A stretch of 7,748 nucleotides of DNA, from assembly GCA_025937035.1 (NCBI GenBank), contig JAICSG010000168.1, forward strand, positions 1-7,748, given 5' to 3'. The stretch is from Thermoanaerobaculia bacterium. Its GTDB lineage: Bacteria > Acidobacteriota > Thermoanaerobaculia > Multivoradales > UBA5704. Below are positions 1-7,341 of this stretch, in pieces (the stretch's first letter is position 1; every line of letters starts with the position of its first letter). Under the pieces are notes generated by a model. It ran no database searches, was not told the origin of the DNA, and saw only the letters and a program-made list of their open reading frames with translations. Made by a program: the position numbers and the translations under genes.

Positions 1-957
1 GCCACCCGCGGCCAGGGGGCTGACCAGCCGGGCCGGCCGGTCGTCGGCGAGCAGCGGGCCGCCGCCGGGCAGCACGATCCGCAACAGCCGGAGCACCGCG
101 AGCGACAGGAGGGCGAGGGCGATGGCGGCCCAGGCCACGCGGTCCGCCAGCGGCCAGCCCATGGGCAGGGCGGTACCCCGGCCGCGGTCCACCACGAGCT
201 TCGGGGTGCCGGTGAGGGCGACCACGTCGGTGCCGGGAATCGCCTGGTCGGGATCGTCCACCACCGTCCAGCGGGCCGGCCGCGAGCGGGGGAAGGGCAG
301 GGTGTCCGTGGGGAAGCTCACGCCGGCCGCCACCCGCCAGGGGCGCCGGGCGTCGCCGATCGGCTGGAGGACGAGCAGGGTGACGGCGCTGAAGCTGGCC
401 CGGTAGTAGGGGCCCGAGCGGGGCAGCTCCTGCGGCAGCTCGTGGAGCAGCCCCTCCCCCGCCCAGGCCACCGGCACGCCGTCCGGGTCGAGCAGCAGGA
501 GGGCGCGGCGCCCCTTCCCCTCCCCGATCTCGATCTTCTGGAGCGCGCTGAAGGCGTTGAGGCGGTCCTGGGGGGTGAGCCGGCTGTCGGCGTCCAGCGA
601 AGCCTGCGGCGCCCGGGCGGGCACCTGGACGATCGCCGCCGCTTTGGCGGCCGTGGAGCGCAGGTCCTCCCAGATCGCCTCGTACTCCCGGCGGGTCTCG
701 CGGATGCGCTCCGCGCGCCCCGGCCGCTGGAGGCGGCCGGCCGCCCAACCCGCGATCAGCGCCGCGACCGCCAGGGCCAGGATGGGGCCGGCGATCCGCC
801 GCTCGCGCGCCGGACGCAGCCAGAGCCAGAGGCTGGAGAGCAGGAGGACGGCGAGGGCGGCCCAGGCGTCCCGCAGGAGCGGCGCCGCCACCAGGCCGGC
901 GACCAGGAGAACCTCGGCCGCCGCCCGCCAGCCCGGCTCGCGGGTCTCGGGTCTCAC
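1..957 (-). CDS. Membrane protein, N-terminal part of a probable sensor (partial, C-terminus beyond window)
   Basis: I read an open frame of 319 codons from a GTG whose last two bases are shared with the TGA of hutU (GTGA overlap, translational coupling). It runs off base 1 with no stop. The product begins with hydrophobic stretches at about residues 13-28, 31-48 and 56-73. A soluble stretch of about 195 residues follows (about 76-270), and then another membrane segment at about 273-296. The soluble part starts with a charged, helix-like region (about 80-108) and contains [15 protein letters not shown] at about 152-166, a strand-turn-strand look often seen in extracytoplasmic PAS- or Cache-like sensor domains. 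This layout is typical of sensor histidine kinases and related receptors, but no kinase or HAMP domain lies inside the window, so the signalling role is inferred. It could equally be another multi-pass membrane protein. No Shine-Dalgarno sequence precedes the GTG. Confidence 0.8.
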   Translation of the reverse strand, partial: MRPETREPGWRAAAEVLLVAGLVAAPLLRDAWAALAVLLLSSLWLWLRPARERRIAGPILALAVAALIAGWAAGRLQRPGRAERIRETRREYEAIWEDLRSTAAKAAAIVQVPARAPQASLDADSRLTPQDRLNAFSALQKIEIGEGKGRRALLLLDPDGVPVAWAGEGLLHELPQELPRSGPYYRASFSAVTLLVLQPIGDARRPWRVAAGVSFPTDTLPFPRSRPARWTVVDDPDQAIPGTDVVALTGTPKLVVDRGRGTALPMGWPLADRVAWAAIALALLSLAVLRLLRIVLPGGGPLLADDRPARLVSPLAAGG

Positions 958-2639
958 TTGCGGGACATCGGCAGGTCCACGCCCCGCTCGCGGGCGCAGG
1001 CGATCGCCTGCGGATAGCCGGCGTCGGCATGGCGCGCCACGCCCATGCCGGGATCGCCGGTGAGGACCCGCTCCAGCCGGCGCGCCGCCGCCTCCGTGCC
1101 GTCCGCCACGATCACCATGCCCGCGTGGAGCGAGTAGCCGATGCCCACGCCGCCGCCATGGTGGACCGAGACCCAGGTGGCGCCGTTGACCGCGTTGAGC
1201 ATCGCATTGAGGACCGGCCAGTCGCCGATGGCGTCCGAGCCGTCCAGCATCCCCTCGGTCTCGCGGTTGGGGGAGGCCACCGAGCCGCAGTCCAGATGAT
1301 CGCGGCCGATCACGATCGGCGCCTTCACCTTTCCCGAGGCCACGAGGTCGTTGAAGACCTTCCCCGCCCGGGCGCGCTCGCCGTAGCCGAGCCAGCAGAT
1401 GCGCGCCGGCAGCCCCTGAAAGGCGACCCGCTCGCGGGCCAGGCGGATCCACCGCGCCAGCGCCGCGTCCTCGGGGAAGGTCGCGAGGATCGCGTCGTCC
1501 GTGGCCGCGAGGTCCTCCGGATCGCCCGAGAGGACGGCCCAGCGGAACGGTCCCTTCCCCTCGCAGAACAGGGGGCGGATGAACAGCGGCACGAAGCCGC
1601 CGATCTCGAAGGCCCGGGACTCCCCCGCCGCCAGCGCCTGCCCGCGCAGGTTGTTGCCGTAGTCGAAGGTGACGGCCCCCCGCTCCTGGAGGGTGAGCAT
1701 GTCGCGCACGTGGGCCGCCATCGAGGCCATGGAGCGGTCGATGTACGCCTTCGGATTCTCCTGGCGCAGGCGGAGGGCCTCGGCGTAGGGGATGCCGTGC
1801 GGCACGTACCCCTGCAGGGCGTCGTGGGCGGAGGTCTGATCGGTGAGCGCGTCCGGCACCAGGCCGGTCGCCACCAGGTGCTCCAGGAGATCGACGGCGT
1901 TAGCCTCGACGGCGATCGAGATCGCCTCCCGGCGGTCGCGGGCCGCCAGGGCCCGCTCGACGGCGGCCGGGATGTCCGGCGCGACGGTGTCGAGATAGCG
2001 GGTGGCCAGCCGGCGCTCGATGCGGGAGCGGTCGACCTCGGCCACCAGGCAGACCCCTTCGTTCATGGTCACGGCGAGCGGCTGGGCGCCGCCCATGCCG
2101 CCGAGGCCCGCGGTGACGGTGAGCCGGCCCGCCAGCGAGCCGCCGAAGTGCTGGCGGGCGCATTCCGCGAGGGTCTCGTAGGTCCCCTGGAGGATGCCCT
2201 GGGTGCCGATGTAGATCCAGGAGCCGGCGGTCATCTGGCCGTACATGGTGAGGCCGAGCCCCTCCAGGCGGCGGAACTCGTCCGCGGTGGCCCAGTGGGG
2301 GACGAGCAGCGAGTTGGCGATCAGCACCCGGGGGGCGTCCGCGTGGGTCCTGAAGACCGCCACCGGCTTGCCGGACTGGACGAGCATTGTCTCCTCGTTC
2401 CCCAGCCGCCTCAGGGTCTCGACGATCGCCTCGAAGCACTCCCAATTGCGCGCCGCCTTCCCCGAGCCGCCGTAGACCACGAGCTCCTCCGGCCGCTCGG
2501 CGACCTCGGGGTCGAGGTTGTTCATGAGCATCCGCAGAGCGGCCTCCTGCTGCCATCCGCGGCAGGAGATCTCGGGCCCGCGGGGAGCGTGGACGGTGCG
2601 GGGGCGGGCGACGGGCTGGGTAGGGGTGGCGATGGTCAT
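954..2639 (-). CDS. hutU: Urocanate hydratase (urocanase)
   Basis: This 561-residue protein is full length for urocanase. The enzyme adds water to urocanate to give 4-imidazolone-5-propionate, the second step of histidine degradation, using tightly bound NAD+ as an electrophile in the cytoplasm. The family signature [10 protein letters not shown] is intact at residues 407-416 (bases 1392-1421), with Cys415 in the position of the known active-site cysteine (Cys410 in Pseudomonas putida). The glycine-rich NAD site [12 protein letters not shown] is at 176-187, GNNLRG at 328-333, and [18 protein letters not shown] at 453-470, followed by [13 protein letters not shown]. The ATG at 2639 is the only plausible start; it gives a slightly long N-terminus before the conserved [20 protein letters not shown]. 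No Shine-Dalgarno sequence precedes it, but a TAGAAT hexamer does. No hutH, hutI or hutG lies in the window, and the upstream neighbours are envelope or lipid genes, which is unusual for a hut gene. Confidence 0.98.
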   Translation of the reverse strand: MTIATPTQPVARPRTVHAPRGPEISCRGWQQEAALRMLMNNLDPEVAERPEELVVYGGSGKAARNWECFEAIVETLRRLGNEETMLVQSGKPVAVFRTHADAPRVLIANSLLVPHWATADEFRRLEGLGLTMYGQMTAGSWIYIGTQGILQGTYETLAECARQHFGGSLAGRLTVTAGLGGMGGAQPLAVTMNEGVCLVAEVDRSRIERRLATRYLDTVAPDIPAAVERALAARDRREAISIAVEANAVDLLEHLVATGLVPDALTDQTSAHDALQGYVPHGIPYAEALRLRQENPKAYIDRSMASMAAHVRDMLTLQERGAVTFDYGNNLRGQALAAGESRAFEIGGFVPLFIRPLFCEGKGPFRWAVLSGDPEDLAATDDAILATFPEDAALARWIRLARERVAFQGLPARICWLGYGERARAGKVFNDLVASGKVKAPIVIGRDHLDCGSVASPNRETEGMLDGSDAIGDWPVLNAMLNAVNGATWVSVHHGGGVGIGYSLHAGMVIVADGTEAAARRLERVLTGDPGMGVARHADAGYPQAIACARERGVDLPMSRK

Positions 2640-2646
2640 GAGGGGT

Positions 2647-2652
2647 ATTCTA
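2647..2652 (-). promoter_or_regulatory. Putative -10 element of a leaderless hutU promoter
   Basis: TAGAAT, one mismatch from TATAAT, ends seven bases before the hutU ATG. With the usual 6-8 base distance to the start point, transcription would begin at or next to the A of the ATG, giving a leaderless mRNA. This agrees with the lack of any Shine-Dalgarno sequence there. No good -35 hexamer is seen at 16-18 base spacing. A chance match is possible because the test is a single hexamer. Confidence 0.35.
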
Positions 2653-2666
2653 CTCGGGAGCCCCCC

Positions 2667-3935
2667 TCAAAGCTGCCCGCTCAGCAGATAGCACGCCCGG
2701 TCCAGGGCCCGGTGCCAGAGATGATACCCGTGGTCCCAGGAGGCGGCCTTCATCTCCTCGCAGGCCTTGAGATCGTCCTCGAAGGCGGCCTTGAGCTCGT
2801 TGGCGATGCCTTCATCGATGATGCCCACGCCCGCCTCCTCGTTGATGTCGAAGGAGCGGGAGTCCAGGTTGGTCGAGCCCACGTGGGACCAGACGCCGTC
2901 GATCACCAGGATCTTCTGGTGGATCAGGGTCCTCTCGAAGCAGAAGATCCGCACCCCCGCGTTCAGCATCTCGCTGAAGTGGCGGTGCCCGGCGTGGTTG
3001 ACCACCGGGCTGTCGGTGATCCTGCCGGGGACCATGATCTTGACCTCGACCCCGCGCTTGACGGCGCGCTTGAGCAGCGACGCCGTCTCGTCATCGGCGA
3101 TGAAGTAGGGGTTCTGGATCAGGATCTCCTTCTGGGCGGTGGCGAGCGACATCTTGAACATCAGCTCGAGGTCGGAGACCCCCCCGAGGGGCGCTCCGGC
3201 GAGGATGTGCATCTTCAAGCCCCCCTCGAAATCGATGGCCGGGAAGTACTTCTCCCCCACCAGCACCTCCCCTGTCTCCTCGATCCAGTGCTGGGCGAAG
3301 ACCGACTGCGCGGCGTTGACGATCGGGCCGTGGAGCCGGACGCCGGTGTCCCGCCAGTGGTCCTTGTCCTGGCCGTGCCCGGTCCACTTGTCCGCCACCC
3401 CGTGGCCGCAGATGTAGGCCGTGCGGCCGTCGAAGACGGCGAGCTTGCGGTGGGTGCGCTTGTTGAGCTGGCCGATGTCCCGCAGGCGGATGGGATGGTA
3501 GCGGATCAGCTTGACCCCCGCGCCTTTCATCTGCTCGCGGAGCCGGCGCTTCATTTTCATCCCGCCCATGGCGTCGACCATCACCCGCACCTCGATCCCC
3601 TCGCGGGCCCGCTTCGCGAGAGCTCCCGCGACCTCGTCGCAGATGCCGCCGGTCCACCAGACGTAGGTCTCGAAATGAATGGTTTTTTTCGCGGTGCCGA
3701 TCGATTCGAGGAGGGCGTCGAAAAAGTCGCCGTTCTGGATGATCTCGGCGCGGTTGCCGTCCAGGATGATCGCCTTGGTCATGCCGGCGATCGAGGGGAG
3801 GGCCTGCTCGAAGCAGTCGAGATCGGGCACCCGGACGTGGAACTCCCGCTCGCGCAGGTTGTTCCACAGCATCATCCCGAGCAGGACGATGGCCGCGATC
3901 ATCGTGACGAAAAGCCAGAGGTGGATCTCGATCAT
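2667..3935 (-). CDS. Membrane-anchored phospholipase D/cardiolipin synthase-like protein, second tandem copy
   Basis: This 422-residue protein of the PLD superfamily carries two HKD catalytic motifs: HRKLAVFD at 162-169 (His162, Lys164, Asp169) and HQKILVID at 339-346 (His339, Lys341, Asp346). Each is followed by the expected small-residue region (GHGVADKW after the first, GSTNLDSRS at 353-361 after the second). Proteins of this type, such as cardiolipin synthases ClsA, ClsB and ClsC, move phosphatidyl groups between lipids through a phosphohistidine-type intermediate. One membrane segment lies at about residues 6-24. It is clearly a paralogue of the gene before it: 55 of 72 residues match across the first HKD block by my hand count. 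The ATG lies only 3 bases after the upstream TGA with no more than a weak ribosome site, so coupled translation is likely. Synthase versus phospholipase activity cannot be told from sequence. Confidence 0.93.
   Translation of the reverse strand: MIEIHLWLFVTMIAAIVLLGMMLWNNLREREFHVRVPDLDCFEQALPSIAGMTKAIILDGNRAEIIQNGDFFDALLESIGTAKKTIHFETYVWWTGGICDEVAGALAKRAREGIEVRVMVDAMGGMKMKRRLREQMKGAGVKLIRYHPIRLRDIGQLNKRTHRKLAVFDGRTAYICGHGVADKWTGHGQDKDHWRDTGVRLHGPIVNAAQSVFAQHWIEETGEVLVGEKYFPAIDFEGGLKMHILAGAPLGGVSDLELMFKMSLATAQKEILIQNPYFIADDETASLLKRAVKRGVEVKIMVPGRITDSPVVNHAGHRHFSEMLNAGVRIFCFERTLIHQKILVIDGVWSHVGSTNLDSRSFDINEEAGVGIIDEGIANELKAAFEDDLKACEEMKAASWDHGYHLWHRALDRACYLLSGQL
3340..3372. repeat. 33-base perfect direct repeat, copy within the second PLD gene
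   Basis: These 33 bases are identical to 4609-4641. They lie in register in the two paralogous PLD genes and encode the shared QDKDHWRDTGV stretch about 20 residues after the first HKD motif. The copies lie 1269 bases apart. Confidence 0.9.
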
Positions 3936-3938
3936 GGC

Positions 3939-5297
3939 TCAGAGCTGCTCGTTGATCGCGTAGGAGAGCTGGTCCTCCAGCTTGTGCCAGAGGGAGCGGT
4001 GGCTCCACGTCCGGGCATCGAGATGCTTGCAGCGCTTCAGGTCCGCCTCGAAGGCGGCCTTGAGCTGCCCGGCGATCCCCGGATCGATCAGGCCCACGCT
4101 CGCCTCATCGTTGATGTCGAGCGAGCGGTCGTCGAAGTTGGTCGAGCCGACGAAGGACCAGACGCCGTCGATGATCATGATCTTCTGGTGGCTGAGGGTG
4201 GGCTCGAACTCATCGATCTCCACCCCCTTGTCGAGCAGGGCCTGAAACTGCTTGTGGCCGGCGTGGCGGACGACCGAGCTGTCGGTGATCTGGCCCGGGA
4301 TCATCAGGCGCACGCGCACCCCGCGCTGGACGGCGTTGCCGATCAGGTCCACCAGCTCCTTGTCGGGGATGAAATAAGGGTTCTGAATGATCAGCTCTTT
4401 CTGGGCCGAGGCGATCGCCAGCTTGTCGATCAGCTCCATCTCGGAGACGCCGCCCCGCGGAGCGCTGGCCGTCATGTGGGCCCGCACCGGACCGGCGGCC
4501 GCGAGGTGGGGAAAATACTTCTCCCCCACCAGGACCTCGGCGGTCTCGTCGACCCAGTTCTGGGCGAACACCGCCTGCACGCTGTTGACGATCGGTCCCT
4601 GGAGACGCACGCCGGTGTCCCGCCAGTGGTCCTTGTCCTGGGCGTTGCCCGTCCACTCTTCGGCGATCCCATGACCGAAAACATAAGCGATCCGGCCGTC
4701 GAAGATGGCGAGCTTGCGGTGGGTGCGATTGTTGAGCAGCCCGAGGTCGCCGAGCCGGAAGGGGTGATAGAGGGCGATCTTCACCCCCGCCTTCTTCATC
4801 ATGTCGTAGAGCTTGTCGTCTCCCCGGTGGGAGCCGGTGGCGTCGAGGGTGATGCGCACCTCGACCCCCTGGCGGGCCTTGTCGGCCAGGGCCCGCGCGA
4901 TGCGATCGCAGATCTCCCCTTTCCACCAGACGTAGGTTTCGAGATGGATGCTGGCGCGCGCCTGGGCGATGTCGGCGAGGAAGGGGGGGAAGAAGCCGTC
5001 GCCGTTCTCCAGGATCTGGACGGAGTTGCCCGGCAGCACCGCCGAGCCGCCGAGGTTGGCGATCGCCGGCAAAGCCTGCTCGAAGCTGGCGATCCGCGGC
5101 ACGGTGACGTGCGACTGGCGCTCGTGCAGCACCGACCAGATCATCACGAACAGGAAGACCACGATGAAGGCGTAGAGGATCAGGGCCAGGTGCGAGACCT
5201 CGACCGTCCGCGCCAGCCAGCGGGCCGGGGCGGATTTGGGCTCTTTCGTTGGTTTCTTTTCTTTGTCTTTCTCAGGCTTCCGCAGCGGAAGACTCAT
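3939..5297 (-). CDS. Membrane-anchored phospholipase D/cardiolipin synthase-like protein, first tandem copy
   Basis: This 452-residue PLD-superfamily protein has intact HKD motifs HRKLAIFD at 193-200 and HQKIMIID at 370-377, plus GSTNFDDRS at 384-392. It begins with a lysine-rich, low-complexity tail of about 30 residues, then a membrane segment at about 36-55, then the two-lobed catalytic part. Family knowledge suggests cardiolipin (or related phospholipid) synthesis or transphosphatidylation at the inner membrane. The downstream paralogue lacks the basic tail but otherwise lines up throughout, including the shared block that follows the first HKD motif. The ATG overlaps the end of the EEP gene by 26 bases and has a good ribosome site, GGGAGAG, 8 bases upstream inside that gene. 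The positive N-terminal tail would favour a cytoplasmic N-terminus and hence an external catalytic domain by the positive-inside rule; this is inference only. Confidence 0.94.
   Translation of the reverse strand: MSLPLRKPEKDKEKKPTKEPKSAPARWLARTVEVSHLALILYAFIVVFLFVMIWSVLHERQSHVTVPRIASFEQALPAIANLGGSAVLPGNSVQILENGDGFFPPFLADIAQARASIHLETYVWWKGEICDRIARALADKARQGVEVRITLDATGSHRGDDKLYDMMKKAGVKIALYHPFRLGDLGLLNNRTHRKLAIFDGRIAYVFGHGIAEEWTGNAQDKDHWRDTGVRLQGPIVNSVQAVFAQNWVDETAEVLVGEKYFPHLAAAGPVRAHMTASAPRGGVSEMELIDKLAIASAQKELIIQNPYFIPDKELVDLIGNAVQRGVRVRLMIPGQITDSSVVRHAGHKQFQALLDKGVEIDEFEPTLSHQKIMIIDGVWSFVGSTNFDDRSLDINDEASVGLIDPGIAGQLKAAFEADLKRCKHLDARTWSHRSLWHKLEDQLSYAINEQL
4609..4641. repeat. 33-base perfect direct repeat, copy within the first PLD gene
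   Basis: This is the partner of 3340-3372. A second shared run of 21 bases, around the first HKD motif of each gene, is interrupted by single mismatches on both sides. The pair is best explained by gene duplication with strong constraint or local gene conversion. Confidence 0.9.
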
Positions 5298-6006
5298 GGC
5301 TCGATCTCTCCCTATGGAGCTCGACCAGCACCGGCCAGTGATCCGAGGGTCCCGTCCGGATCACCTGGTAGGACGTGGTCGTCCAGCCCGGGTCGGCGAA
5401 GACGTAGTCGATGCGCTGCCGCATGAACCTGTGGGTGAACGCGATGTCGTCACCGCACATCCGGAACAGCTCGGCGGCCATCAGGGTCCCGATCTCCGGG
5501 GCGTTGGGAGGAGCGTTCAGATCCCCCACCAGGACAAAGGGCCCTTCAGACTGCTTGAGCCGCTCGACGAGACCCTGTATTTGCATAGTCCGTGCCGACC
5601 TCCCCCACCGCCCCCAGGCGGCGAGGTGGGTCACGTAAAAGTGGATCTCGGATTCGGAGAGGGCGATCCGGGAGTGGAGCACGGTCCGGGGCTCGCCCGG
5701 CCCCGGAAGGGGGTGGACCTCGACCGCGCGGACCTCGCCGCGGGTGAGCAGGGCATTGCCGAACTCACCCACGCCCATCGGGAAGCTGGGCCCGAAGTGG
5801 ACCGTCATCCCGGTGAGCCGGCCCAGCACCTCGGCCTGGTCCTCGAACCGGGACTGCTTGGTGCCGCGGTGGACCTCCTGGAGCCCCACCACGTCCGGTG
5901 CCGCCTCAGAGATCGCCCGCGCAATGTTCTCCACGTGCCGCCGCGACCACCGGGCCCCATGCCCTCCGACGTTGTAGGACATCACCCGCAGGCGGAGATC
6001 GGCCAT
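5272..6006 (-). CDS. Endonuclease/exonuclease/phosphatase (EEP, DNase I-like) family protein
   Basis: This 244-residue protein covers a whole EEP domain, a metal-dependent phosphodiesterase fold. All the landmark motifs are visible: SYN at 10-12 (Asn12), LQEVH at 42-46 (metal-ligand Glu44), GNALLTR at 83-89, THLA at 126-129, GDLNAP at 161-166 (Asp162, Asn164), RIDYVFA at 198-204 and the terminal SDHWPV at 221-226 (Asp222, His223). The active site therefore looks complete. No signal peptide or membrane segment is seen, so it is probably cytoplasmic. The fold hydrolyses phosphodiester or phosphomonoester bonds in nucleic acids, inositol phosphates or sphingolipids; the substrate here is unknown. 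Its place directly before two PLD genes, with a 26-base overlap, is like ybhP before clsB in E. coli and suggests lipid-linked work. No Shine-Dalgarno sequence is evident before the ATG; an alternative GTG/ATG at codons 8-9 is no better supported. Confidence 0.93.
   Translation of the reverse strand: MADLRLRVMSYNVGGHGARWSRRHVENIARAISEAAPDVVGLQEVHRGTKQSRFEDQAEVLGRLTGMTVHFGPSFPMGVGEFGNALLTRGEVRAVEVHPLPGPGEPRTVLHSRIALSESEIHFYVTHLAAWGRWGRSARTMQIQGLVERLKQSEGPFVLVGDLNAPPNAPEIGTLMAAELFRMCGDDIAFTHRFMRQRIDYVFADPGWTTTSYQVIRTGPSDHWPVLVELHRERSSHESSAAEA
5306..5312 (-). promoter_or_regulatory. Ribosome binding site of the first PLD gene
   Basis: GGGAGAG lies 8 bases before the ATG at 5297 and within the last codons of the EEP gene. 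It supports that ATG as the start and therefore the 26-base gene overlap. Confidence 0.65.
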
Positions 6007-6037
6007 GCGGGGAGGGTGTTGCGAAAGGTGTGCCCGC

Positions 6038-6493
6038 TCAGTGCGGCTTGTTCGCCTCTTCCAGGATCTTCCGCTTCTTCTCCAGGATGTCCCACGCCGT
6101 CACCCCCTCGACGGCCCCCTTGCCCTCGATCCAGGCCTCTGTGCATTCGCCGCAGCAGGGGCCGTCCTTCTTCACCGCCTCGCGGCAGTGGCAGTGGCCG
6201 TACTTGAGGAGGCACTGGCTGCAGGCGGGGCGGACGCAGCAGGAGTACTGCCCCTTGCTGGCCAGGCTCGCCTTGGCCTGCTCCACCTCCCCCTTGATCC
6301 GCGAAACCTGGGCCTCGTCGCCGAGCGCGGTGAAATCCCCCGCTGGAGCGATCGCCTCCAGGGTGGCCGCGACGTCCTCGGGGCCCGCGTTCACGGCGCG
6401 CGGCGGGGTGTGCTGGGCCTGGTAGGCGGCGCAGGCCGTGAGGAGGAGGGACATCAGGAGGGCGAGGAGCCGGACCGGCGGTCTGCGGGGCAT
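6038..6493 (-). CDS. Cysteine-rich lipoprotein, hypothetical
   Basis: The product has 151 residues with a type II signal peptide. The arginine-containing N-terminus is followed by a leucine-rich core and the lipobox LLTAC, with lipidated Cys21. After a linker and a charged helical stretch (about 59-81) comes a compact cluster of nine cysteines at residues 85-117: CC at 85-86, CSQC at 91-94, CHC at 101-103 and CCGEC at 113-117, with His100 and His102 interleaved (bases 6143-6241). Such spacing suggests binding of zinc, iron or an iron-sulfur cluster, or several disulfides; there is no CXXCH heme site. The C-terminus ends in a charged helix. I do not recognise a named family, though similar Cys-rich exported proteins seem to occur in acidobacterial genomes (memory, unverified). 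The start at 6493 is preferred over an upstream in-frame GTG at 6526 because of the strong ribosome site and the signal peptide. Confidence 0.88.
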   Translation of the reverse strand: MPRRPPVRLLALLMSLLLTACAAYQAQHTPPRAVNAGPEDVAATLEAIAPAGDFTALGDEAQVSRIKGEVEQAKASLASKGQYSCCVRPACSQCLLKYGHCHCREAVKKDGPCCGECTEAWIEGKGAVEGVTAWDILEKKRKILEEANKPH

Positions 6494-6499
6494 GGGTGA

Positions 6500-6506
6500 T
6501 CCTCCC
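6500..6506 (-). promoter_or_regulatory. Ribosome binding site deciding the start of the Cys-rich lipoprotein
   Basis: GGGAGGA lies 6 bases before the ATG at 6493 and directly after the stop codon of the DUF5777-like gene. It is the strongest Shine-Dalgarno match in the window and selects this ATG over the in-frame GTG at 6526, which would place 11 non-signal residues ahead of the lipoprotein signal. Confidence 0.75.
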
Positions 6507-7316
6507 TCATTGGAAGCTGAAATCACGGACGATGTTGAAGCCGAGGCGGACGTCCCGCTTGCGGAAGCCGGCGGCGGAGTCGCCGCCCAGCATCTGGTCG
6601 ACCGTGGTGGCCCGCGAGTTGCCGGCCACGATCTCGAAGATGTGCCCCCCCAGGGACTTGGAGAGGGCCACGTGCCAGGCGTCCAGGCTGCCGTCGAGGT
6701 CCCGGTTGGCCGGGATGTACTCGACCTCGATCAGCGAATCGCCCGGCAGCGGGAAGCTGAGCCCGAGCGGCACGTTGAAGGCGTTCCGCAGCCGCGGCGT
6801 GTCCCGCACCCAGGAGGGAGAGACCAGGAGGTTGACCCCCGGGGCCAGCTTGCGCGCCAGCAGGAGCTGGGCGAAGGGGCGGTTGGGGTCCTCCACCCCG
6901 GGGCGCCGAGGGTGGTCCAGGCCGGCCCGCACCGCCACGGTCAGGGGGACCCGCGGGGCCTGCTCGAAGACCAGGAATTTCCCCGCCAGCTCAAAATCCT
7001 CCTGAAACGAGGCCCGGTAGACGGAGAGGTCCAGGTGCCGGGTCACCCCCCAGGCGAGGCCGATGCCGACGTCGGCGCCGCTGTCCAGCCCCCATAGGTT
7101 GTGGGAGTCGCCGCCCTGGTTGACCGGCTGCTGGAAGCGGTGGGTGAAGAGCACCTCCAGCCGGCGCGACCCCAGGGTATACGGGGTGGGGCCGTTGATC
7201 AGGACTGTGCCCAGGGGATCGCGGCGGAGGGGATCGTACGACCCGGCGTCCTGGGCCGCCGCGGGGATTGCCGGGAGCAGGGCGGCCAGCAGGACCGCCG
7301 GAATCAGAGCTCGCAT
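6507..7316 (-). CDS. Exported DUF5777-like beta-barrel protein
   Basis: The product has 269 residues with a clear type I signal peptide: one arginine, a hydrophobic core, and an AAA|Q site giving cleavage after about residue 21. The mature protein is built of alternating hydrophobic and polar strands, and it ends in an aromatic FSFQ tail, as expected for an outer-membrane barrel. The stretches EVLFTHRF (54-61), GLDSGADVGIGLAWG (76-90), and LSVYRASF (97-104) match my memory of the DUF5777 beta-barrel family, whose members are often found with c-type cytochromes or YceI-like proteins. No enzymatic residues can be named; a role as an outer-membrane channel or scaffold for the neighbouring lipoproteins is inferred. 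The ATG has a ribosome site (GAGGAGAG, 9 bases upstream) in the 25-base gap after the heme lipoprotein gene. A family match by profile search would settle the assignment. Confidence 0.85.
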   Translation of the reverse strand: MRALIPAVLLAALLPAIPAAAQDAGSYDPLRRDPLGTVLINGPTPYTLGSRRLEVLFTHRFQQPVNQGGDSHNLWGLDSGADVGIGLAWGVTRHLDLSVYRASFQEDFELAGKFLVFEQAPRVPLTVAVRAGLDHPRRPGVEDPNRPFAQLLLARKLAPGVNLLVSPSWVRDTPRLRNAFNVPLGLSFPLPGDSLIEVEYIPANRDLDGSLDAWHVALSKSLGGHIFEIVAGNSRATTVDQMLGGDSAAGFRKRDVRLGFNIVRDFSFQ

Positions 7317-7341
7317 CCGTGTTGTCTCTCCTCAGTGGGCC

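Noticed and set aside
442..1063. Plus-strand open frames of 168-191 codons at the low-coordinate end.
   Set aside because: They lie opposite the membrane-protein gene that runs off base 1 and are Arg/Pro/Gly-rich low-complexity translations typical of antisense GC-rich DNA. The minus-strand frame has clear membrane segments and couples to hutU.
2653..2669. G-rich then C-rich bases after the second PLD stop as a possible terminator.
   Set aside because: The G-run and CTCCCGAG do not form a stable stem with a workable loop, and no T-run follows.
4983..4989. A run of seven G (C on the coding strand) in the first PLD gene as a possible phase-variation tract.
   Set aside because: It is short, lies in an ordinary FFPPF coding stretch, and runs of this length are expected in DNA this GC-rich.
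1029..5426. A stop-free plus-strand frame of 1465 codons opposite hutU and both PLD genes.
   Set aside because: hutU and the two PLD genes are in one and the same frame (gaps of 27 and 3 bases, both multiples of three), and this plus-strand frame is their exact in-register complement. It stays open because TTA, CTA and TCA codons are avoided in GC-rich genes and the TGA stops read as Ser. The translation has no recognisable domain, and its internal repeat only mirrors the PLD paralogy.
6007..6037. The 31-base gap before the EEP gene as a promoter or terminator site.
   Set aside because: No paired hairpin, no -10-like hexamer at a useful distance and no ribosome site can be seen.
6494..6526. 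Longer start of the Cys-rich lipoprotein at the GTG at 6526.
   Set aside because: It would overlap the end of the DUF5777-like gene, lacks a ribosome site and would put a non-signal extension ahead of the lipoprotein signal peptide. The ATG at 6493 has a strong GGGAGGA.
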